Assembly (NCBI RefSeq): GCF_019402445.1 | Contig: NZ_SRZM01000218.1 | Coordinates: 1-11,573, forward strand | Length of the DNA: 11,573 bases | Source: Brachyspira pilosicoli | GTDB taxonomy: Bacteria; Spirochaetota; Brachyspiria; Brachyspirales; Brachyspiraceae | Reading direction: 5' to 3' | Shown here: in pieces, positions 6,916-11,573 of the stretch | Numbering within the stretch: the first letter of the stretch is position 1 | Layout: each line of letters opens with the position of its first letter | Notes under the pieces: model-generated | The model's input: the letters and a program-made list of their open reading frames with translations, nothing else | Databases searched by the model: none | What the model was told of the DNA's origin: nothing | Made by a program: the position numbers and the translations under genes

Positions 6916-7989
6916 ATGTATTATGTTGGCATAGATATAGGTTCAACTGCTTCTAAGGTTGCTGTTTATGATGATAAGAAAAATGATTTTGTAGAATTGT
7001 TTATGATTCCTACTGGCTGGTCTGGAGTGGAAGCTTCTTCACAGATACTAAAAATGCTTGAAGAGAAAAACATTAAAAAAGAAGATTCATATTTTGTTGG
7101 TACTGGTTATGGGAGAGTTGCAATAGAATATGCTGACAAAACCATAACAGAGATTACTTGTCATGCTAAGGGAGCCAATTTTTTATTTTCAAATTTAGAC
7201 GGCACATTAATTGACATAGGCGGGCAGGATACAAAAATAATAAGCATAAAAAATGGTAAAGTTGACAATTTTATTATGAATGATAAATGTTCTGCCGGCA
7301 CTGGTAGATTTATAGAGTTAATGGCTAATTCTTTGGGTTGTTCTATATCAACACTTCTTGAAGAGGCTCAAAAATGTGAAAGCACTGATGTTGTAATAAG
7401 CTCTATGTGTACTGTATTTGCTGAAACTGAGGTTATAGGTCTTAAGGCTAGCGGAAAAGAAAAAAATGAGATTGCTTATGCTATAGTAAACTCTGTTGCA
7501 AATAAAGTCTCTTCATTATGCGGAAAGTTTAAAGATGATACTTATTTTCTAACTGGAGGATTATGCATGTTTGATTATTTAGTTAAGGCTTTAGAGAAAG
7601 CTTTAGGCGGAAAAGTGATAACAGATAAAAGAGGGCAGTATGCTGGTGCTATAGGTGCTGCTATAATAGGATTTGAAAAAAAATCTAATAATAAAGTAAT
7701 TAACAATACAAAAAATAATATAGCAGAAAATAATAATGAAGATAATAAAGAAAAAAGATTAATAATAACATTCAATACCACAACAGATGTTATGAGAGCA
7801 GAAAAAGCTTTTAAAAATGTTACGGCTCAAACTAATGAATTATTAGGAAATATTATATCTATACCAAGTGAAATATCTGCAGGGTGCGGAATGTGCTGGG
7901 AGAGTGAAGTTGTTTTTGAAGAGAAATTAATTAATATATTAAAAGAAAATGATATAGAATATGATAATTGCTATAAGATAGAAAAATAG
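6916..7989 (+). CDS. ASKHA ATPase activator (HgdC/YjiL type) fused to a DUF3343 Se/S-carrier-like domain
   Basis: Residues 1-255 are a complete activator of the 2-hydroxyglutaryl-CoA dehydratase activase family: YVGIDIGSTASKVAVYD (3-19, phosphate loop), LIDIGGQDTKII (98-109), and the two cysteines that bind one [4Fe-4S] cluster between the subunits of a dimer, Cys125 (NDKCSAGTGRF) and Cys165 (SSMCTVFAETEV). FLTGG (211-215) and GAIGAA (244-249) complete the nucleotide site. Such activators couple ATP hydrolysis to one-electron transfer at very low potential. Family members are normally about 255-270 residues. Here an Asn/Lys-rich linker (256-280) leads to a second domain, 281-354, with the DUF3343 pattern LIITFNTTTDVMRAEK and ISAGCGMCW (Cys324, Cys327). 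DUF3343 is described as a putative Se/S carrier. Ribosome site AGGA is at 6903-6906. The fusion, beside a desulfurase-like gene, supports a shared sulfur/selenium function (inference). Confidence 0.88.
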   Translation: MYYVGIDIGSTASKVAVYDDKKNDFVELFMIPTGWSGVEASSQILKMLEEKNIKKEDSYFVGTGYGRVAIEYADKTITEITCHAKGANFLFSNLDGTLIDIGGQDTKIISIKNGKVDNFIMNDKCSAGTGRFIELMANSLGCSISTLLEEAQKCESTDVVISSMCTVFAETEVIGLKASGKEKNEIAYAIVNSVANKVSSLCGKFKDDTYFLTGGLCMFDYLVKALEKALGGKVITDKRGQYAGAIGAAIIGFEKKSNNKVINNTKNNIAENNNEDNKEKRLIITFNTTTDVMRAEKAFKNVTAQTNELLGNIISIPSEISAGCGMCWESEVVFEEKLINILKENDIEYDNCYKIEK

Positions 7990-7996
7990 TTTTTTA

Positions 7997-8119
7997 TTTG
8001 CGGTTGTTTTTCCACAGTTATTTTGCGATAGGCACCTACTTGGTACGACTGAAGGGAGTACCTCGGTATTGATATAATAGAACCTTATATCTTTCGGATA
8101 CGCTTCGCGAAGAGCTACA
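7997..8119. repeat. GC-richer structured intergenic element, candidate dispersed repeat
   Basis: This stretch between two convergent genes is clearly richer in G and C than its surroundings and is full of inverted repeats: GGTAC/GTACC (8042-8046 and 8058-8062), GATATAA/TTATATC (8071-8077 and 8085-8091, seven-base loop), and the perfect palindrome CTTCGCGAAG (8103-8112). No start codon with a ribosome site is present. On the plus strand a short frame is open to the TGA at 8069-8071, and on the minus strand short frames are broken by stops, so it could be a decayed coding fragment. It looks like an interspersed bacterial repeat or a small structured RNA; a single copy cannot decide which. Confidence 0.45.
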
Positions 8120-8130
8120 TTTTTTAATAT

Positions 8131-8161
8131 AAAAAAGCAGCTATTAAAAAATAATAACTGC
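8131..8161 (-). terminator. Rho-independent terminator of the dihydropyrimidinase gene
   Basis: Read on the minus strand, GCAG T TATTA (8161-8152) pairs with TAATA G CTGC (8146-8137) over a five-base loop, with one mismatch in the stem. Six T residues (8136-8131) follow directly. It lies 17 bases after the dihydropyrimidinase stop. On the plus strand the T run after the stem is poor, so it should work mainly for the minus-strand gene. Confidence 0.75.
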
Positions 8162-8178
8162 TATTAATTTACAATTTT

Positions 8179-9615
8179 TTAGTTACACTCAATATCCACA
8201 TAATCGCCCAATTTAAAATGATTACTAAAATCTGCATATTTATCTAAAGTTTTTCTTTTTATAAATTTTCCATGTCCTTTAGTGCCTACAAACTTATTGT
8301 CTTTGCATACAATTTTTCCTCTTGATATAACTGTATCAATAGAACATAAAAGCTCAATTCCTTCATAAGCAGTATAATCGCAAGCCCCATGCATATTAGA
8401 TTTTGTGATAATAGATTTTTTATTAGGGTCTATTATAGTAATATCAGCATCGGCATTTGGAATAATAGCACCTTTCTCTGGATAAAGTCCGTATATTAAA
8501 GCAGGATTATAACATAAAGTTTCAACGAATTTATTTATGCTTATTCTTCCTTTCATAACGCCTTCAGAGAACATCAAAGGATATCTTTCTTCAACTCCGC
8601 CTGCACCATTAGGGCATTTAGTAAAATTATCTTTTCCTTTTATTTTATCTGTTTCATAATTAAAAGGACAATGGTCTGTTGCTATTACCTGAATATGTCC
8701 GTCTGCAATAGCTTTCCATAATCTGTCAGAGTCTTCCTGTTTTCTTAATGGAGGAGACATTACAAATTTAAGTCCGTCTTCTCTGTCATATTCTTTATCA
8801 GTTAAAACTAAATACTGAGGACAAGTTTCTGAAAAAATATTTTTATGTCCTAAAGCTCTTGCATTAACTATTTCATCAACACTTTTTGAAGCAGAAGTAT
8901 GAACTATATAAACAGGAGCATTTCCCGCTATAACAGATAAATGTATAATTCTATTAACAGCCTCTGCTTCTGCTTCAGGAGGTCTGCTTATAGGGTGATA
9001 ATGTGCAGAAGTTTTGCCTTCTTCAACAAATTTCTTCTTTAAATATTCTACTACATAATGGTTTTCAGCATGAAAAGCAGAAACTCCATTAAGCTCTTTC
9101 ATTTTTTTAAGTACACGCACAACATTATCATCTTCTATTTTATAGTTATAAGTTAAATACAATTTTGTACTTTGTAAGCCTTCTTCTTTTGCTAATACTT
9201 CAAGCCCATTAAGAACATCTTCATCAACATGCTGCAAAACTCCGTGAAAACTATAATCAATAACAGCCTTATTATCAGCAAGAGTATGATAATATTTTAA
9301 TTGATGAAACACATCGCAGTCTTTAGGTCCAAAGCCCATATGATCAACTATAGTAGTAGTACCCCCGCAAGCAGCAGCAACAGTACCAGTATAAAAATCA
9401 TCAACAGCTCTGCCAATTCCTACATCTATATCCATATGCGTATGAACATCAATTCCCCCAGGCATTACATACTTACCTGAAGCATCAATTATTTCTGCTC
9501 CTTCGCATTTTAAATCAGCACCTATTTTAGATATTTTTTCATCTTCTATTAATATATCAGCCTTATAAGTTTCTGATGCATTAACTATAGTACCATTTTT
9601 TATAATAATTTTCAT
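8179..9615 (-). CDS. hydA: Dihydropyrimidinase / D-hydantoinase
   Basis: The enzyme hydrolyses the cyclic amide of 5,6-dihydrouracil, dihydrothymine or hydantoins to N-carbamoyl amino acids, in the cytoplasm. Its 478 residues are the usual family length. The amidohydrolase metal site is complete: His58 and His60 (VHTH), the lysine expected to be carbamylated Lys151 (STKLYLTYN), His182 (FHAENH), His239 (VHTSAS) and Asp314 (ATDHCPF). The N-terminal IKNGTIV and MPGGIDVHTHMD and the C-terminal beta-sandwich (NADADITIIDP) are standard. RPPEAEAEAVNR (211-222) and NGAGGVEERYPLMFSEGV (336-353) favour dihydropyrimidinase over dihydroorotase or allantoinase. ATG 9615 is preceded by AGGGAA (9626-9621). 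It is flanked by its own promoter and terminator and stands alone; no dihydropyrimidine dehydrogenase or beta-ureidopropionase gene is in the window, so the in vivo substrate, pyrimidine or hydantoin, is not settled. Confidence 0.94.
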   Translation of the reverse strand: MKIIIKNGTIVNASETYKADILIEDEKISKIGADLKCEGAEIIDASGKYVMPGGIDVHTHMDIDVGIGRAVDDFYTGTVAAACGGTTTIVDHMGFGPKDCDVFHQLKYYHTLADNKAVIDYSFHGVLQHVDEDVLNGLEVLAKEEGLQSTKLYLTYNYKIEDDNVVRVLKKMKELNGVSAFHAENHYVVEYLKKKFVEEGKTSAHYHPISRPPEAEAEAVNRIIHLSVIAGNAPVYIVHTSASKSVDEIVNARALGHKNIFSETCPQYLVLTDKEYDREDGLKFVMSPPLRKQEDSDRLWKAIADGHIQVIATDHCPFNYETDKIKGKDNFTKCPNGAGGVEERYPLMFSEGVMKGRISINKFVETLCYNPALIYGLYPEKGAIIPNADADITIIDPNKKSIITKSNMHGACDYTAYEGIELLCSIDTVISRGKIVCKDNKFVGTKGHGKFIKRKTLDKYADFSNHFKLGDYVDIECN

Positions 9616-9645
9616 AGCACTTCCCTATAATAAAATAACAATTTA

Positions 9646-9673
9646 ATTATACTAAAAATTTTATTAATATCAA
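9646..9673 (-). promoter_or_regulatory. Promoter of the dihydropyrimidinase gene
   Basis: On the minus strand TTGATA (9673-9668), a 16-base spacer and TATAAT (9651-9646) form a near-consensus promoter about 30 bases upstream of the ATG. It shares the 157-base divergent gap with the ankyrin gene promoter. Confidence 0.6.
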
Positions 9674-9717
9674 TTTATAAATTAATATATTATAGAAATT
9701 AAAGAATTATGATTATA

Positions 9718-9746
9718 TTGACTGTGAATATTTTGTAATATATAAT
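9718..9746 (+). promoter_or_regulatory. Promoter of the ankyrin-repeat gene
   Basis: TTGACT (9718-9723), a 17-base spacer and TATAAT (9741-9746) are one base from full consensus. Transcription near 9753 would give a leader of about 20 bases, just enough for the G-rich ribosome site GGGGG at 9763-9767. Confidence 0.7.
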
Positions 9747-9772
9747 CAAATTGTATATATATGGGGGTATAT

Positions 9773-11573
9773 ATGAAAAAAGTATTTGTTATATTATTCT
9801 TGTTTAATATTCTTTTGTATTCTAAAACTTTAGATGAATTGTTATTTTCTGCTGTAGAAGATAATAATATAAAAAAAGTTAAATCATATTTAGATCAAGG
9901 TGCAAACTGTAATGCATTAGATTCTTATGATAGAACAGCTTTAATAAATGCTTCTGTAAGTGGATATGATGATATAGCAAAATTGCTTATAGAAGAAGGT
10001 ACTGATGTAAATATTCGAGATAAAGCAGGTGCTACAGCATTAATGTATACTGCTAGAGATACAAATTATGAAATGGTTGAATTTTTATTAAAAAATGGTG
10101 CTGATGTAAACATTAGAGATACAGAAGGAGATACTGCATTATATTATAGTATTGAGCATAATAGTCGCGGACAAAAAAATGAAACAGAAAATGCTATAAA
10201 AATACTTAATTTATTAATAAAATACGGTGCTGATGTAAATACTAAAAACGATAAAGGAACATCTCTCCTTGATGTATCCTATAGAATTTCACAATCTTTT
10301 GATAAAAATAAAGAAATGTTTAAAATATTAGTTGAAAATGGTTTTGATTTAGAGTCAAAAATAAATGATGATAGTTCTGATTATACTCCTTTAATGATTG
10401 CTGTTTATAAAGAAGACTATGATATGGTTAAATATTTGCTTGATAAAGGCGCCAATCCTAATGCATCAAATAATGAAAACAAAACAGCTTTAATGATTGC
10501 TATTGCTAATAATAATTTTGATATTTCAAAATTACTTATACAACAAGGTGCCAATATAAACACACAAGATGAATATGGTTATACAGCATTAATGAGAGCT
10601 GCTATGATAGGAAGCTATGAAATGGTTAAATTTTTATTAGAAAATGGTGCTGATGCAAATACTAAAGACAATTATGGAAACACTGTATTATATCATAATA
10701 TTCGCTATTGTCATTACGAAGAAGAAGGACTAGAAGATGCTAAAAAAATATTTAATTTATTAATAAAATACGGTGCTGATGTAAATACTAAAGACAATTA
10801 TGGAGGATCACTTCTTAATACAGCTTATAGTTTTTCAGGATTGCCACCAAATAGAGAAATGTTTAAAGTATTAGTAGAAAATGGTTTTGACTTAGAATCA
10901 AGAATAAAGGGTGGGGAGGATTATCCTCCTGATTATGATTATACTCCTTTAATGATAGCAGCTTTAAGAAATGACTATGATATGGTTAAATTTTTAGTTG
11001 AAAAAGGTGCCAATATAAATGCCAAAACACATTCTGAATATAGCTCATTAGAAACTCCTCTATTACTCTCATTAGATTATGAACATATTGAATCTAGATA
11101 TGATGAAAACTCATCTGTTGCAGAATATTTAATAAATAATGGTGCTGATATAAATGTAACAAATGAGGATGGAGAGACACCTTTAATGTATGCTTCCAAA
11201 CTTCATAATATAAAAGTGATAGAACTTCTAATACAAAAAGGTGCTGATATAAATGCTTTCAATAATTATGGAAATACAGCCTTAATATATGGTGTAAATA
11301 ATTTAGAAACAGTAAAATTATTAGTTGAAAACGGTGCTGATGTAAACTTTTATAAAGGAGGGAGTACTGCTCTAATATCAGCATGTGAGTATAGTCATGA
11401 AAGAAATATAGATGTAATAAAATATTTAGTTTCAAAAAAAGCCAATATAAATGCACAAGATAATGAAGGATACACAGCTTTAAATAAAACTCTTGATACT
11501 TCAGATGAAGGAAGTATTGATATACTAGACTTTGAAATAGCTCATTTTTTAATAGAGCAAGGTGCTGATGTAA
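9773..11573 (+). CDS. Secreted ankyrin-repeat protein, at least 600 residues, open at window end
   Basis: The frame runs without a stop from ATG 9773 to the last base, so the C-terminus is missing. Residues 1-17 (MKKVFVILFLFNILLYS) look like a signal peptide. From residue 19 on, about 16 ankyrin repeats can be counted, with the usual pattern T-A/P-L-hydrophobic near the start and LL-x-x-GAD-x-N at the end. Typical repeats are 33 residues. Repeats 4, 5, 9, 10, 12, 15 and 16 are longer, with loop insertions (for example around 10150-10195 and 10700-10745). Repeats 2-6 and 7-11 are two copies of one five-repeat block. GGGGG at 9763-9767 sits five bases upstream of the chosen ATG; an in-frame ATG at 9761 lies before that site and is less likely. 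Ankyrin stacks bind other proteins; the partner, and whether it is periplasmic or released, is unknown. Confidence 0.93.
   Translation, partial: MKKVFVILFLFNILLYSKTLDELLFSAVEDNNIKKVKSYLDQGANCNALDSYDRTALINASVSGYDDIAKLLIEEGTDVNIRDKAGATALMYTARDTNYEMVEFLLKNGADVNIRDTEGDTALYYSIEHNSRGQKNETENAIKILNLLIKYGADVNTKNDKGTSLLDVSYRISQSFDKNKEMFKILVENGFDLESKINDDSSDYTPLMIAVYKEDYDMVKYLLDKGANPNASNNENKTALMIAIANNNFDISKLLIQQGANINTQDEYGYTALMRAAMIGSYEMVKFLLENGADANTKDNYGNTVLYHNIRYCHYEEEGLEDAKKIFNLLIKYGADVNTKDNYGGSLLNTAYSFSGLPPNREMFKVLVENGFDLESRIKGGEDYPPDYDYTPLMIAALRNDYDMVKFLVEKGANINAKTHSEYSSLETPLLLSLDYEHIESRYDENSSVAEYLINNGADINVTNEDGETPLMYASKLHNIKVIELLIQKGADINAFNNYGNTALIYGVNNLETVKLLVENGADVNFYKGGSTALISACEYSHERNIDVIKYLVSKKANINAQDNEGYTALNKTLDTSDEGSIDILDFEIAHFLIEQGADV
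9932..11053 (+). repeat. Tandem duplication of a five-ankyrin-repeat block inside the gene
   Basis: Copy A spans about 9932-10480 and copy B about 10481-11053. The offset between matching points is 549 bases near the start (AATTATGAAATGGTT at 10064 and AGCTATGAAATGGTT at 10613) and 546 in the middle. A stretch of about 40 bases around 10208-10246 recurs unchanged at 10754-10792 (encodes NLLIKYGADVNTK). Shared odd features, such as the non-standard ENGFDLES ending of repeats 5 and 10 and the loop insertion in repeats 4 and 9, show that the whole block was copied, not single repeats. Gaps are multiples of three, so the frame is kept. Confidence 0.85.

Noticed and set aside
7575..7781. Antisense hydrophobic open frame on the minus strand, 68 codons
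   Set aside because: The hydrophobic run is only the complement of the Asn/Lys-rich linker codons of the activator gene.
4521..7989. Reading the cassette as a fermentative 2-hydroxyacyl-CoA dehydratase
   Set aside because: Those enzymes need two different cluster-bearing subunits and usually a CoA-transferase; only one subunit is present and its motifs fit the stand-alone double-cubane branch.
11259..11456. Antisense open frame on the minus strand, 65 codons
   Set aside because: It is complementary to the ankyrin repeats, and its Leu/His-rich content follows from that.

Overview
The window reads as chromosomal DNA of a very AT-rich, anaerobic, diderm host bacterium, most likely a Brachyspira-type spirochaete. 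The evidence for that genus is indirect: strong A/T codon bias, Sec signal peptides on barrel-like and periplasmic proteins, oxygen-defence by a rubrerythrin, a radical/low-potential ATPase system, and a large secreted ankyrin-repeat protein. I see no rRNA, tRNA, CRISPR array, transposase or phage gene.

Layout. (1) Positions 1-2294, minus strand: a probable operon read galT (galactose-1-phosphate uridylyltransferase), then a family 2 glycosyltransferase with C-terminal membrane helices starting at a GTG a few bases after the galT stop, then a TM2-domain membrane protein cut by the window edge. This links sugar-nucleotide supply to a membrane-bound sugar transfer step. (2) 2300-4227, plus strand: an exported, probably beta-barrel outer-membrane protein of unknown function, then a rubrerythrin that carries a signal peptide, closed by a good Rho-independent terminator. 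(3) 4333-7989, plus strand: a three-gene cassette under a perfect-consensus promoter with a long leader: a double-cubane-cluster-type protein of the 2-hydroxyacyl-CoA dehydratase superfamily, a cysteine-desulfurase-family PLP enzyme, and the ASKHA ATPase activator, which here carries a C-terminal DUF3343 (Se/S-carrier-like) domain. (4) 7997-8161: a GC-richer structured intergenic element and a minus-strand terminator. (5) 8179-9673, minus strand: a complete dihydropyrimidinase/hydantoinase with its own promoter and terminator. (6) 9718-11573, plus strand: a secreted protein of at least 600 residues made of about 16 ankyrin repeats and still open at the window end; ten of the repeats are two copies of a five-repeat block.

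The most interesting region is the cassette at 4333-7989. The activator should use ATP to push low-potential electrons onto the double-cubane protein, whose natural substrate is not known. The desulfurase and the fused carrier-like domain suggest that sulfur or selenium delivery is tied to the same system. That last link is inference.
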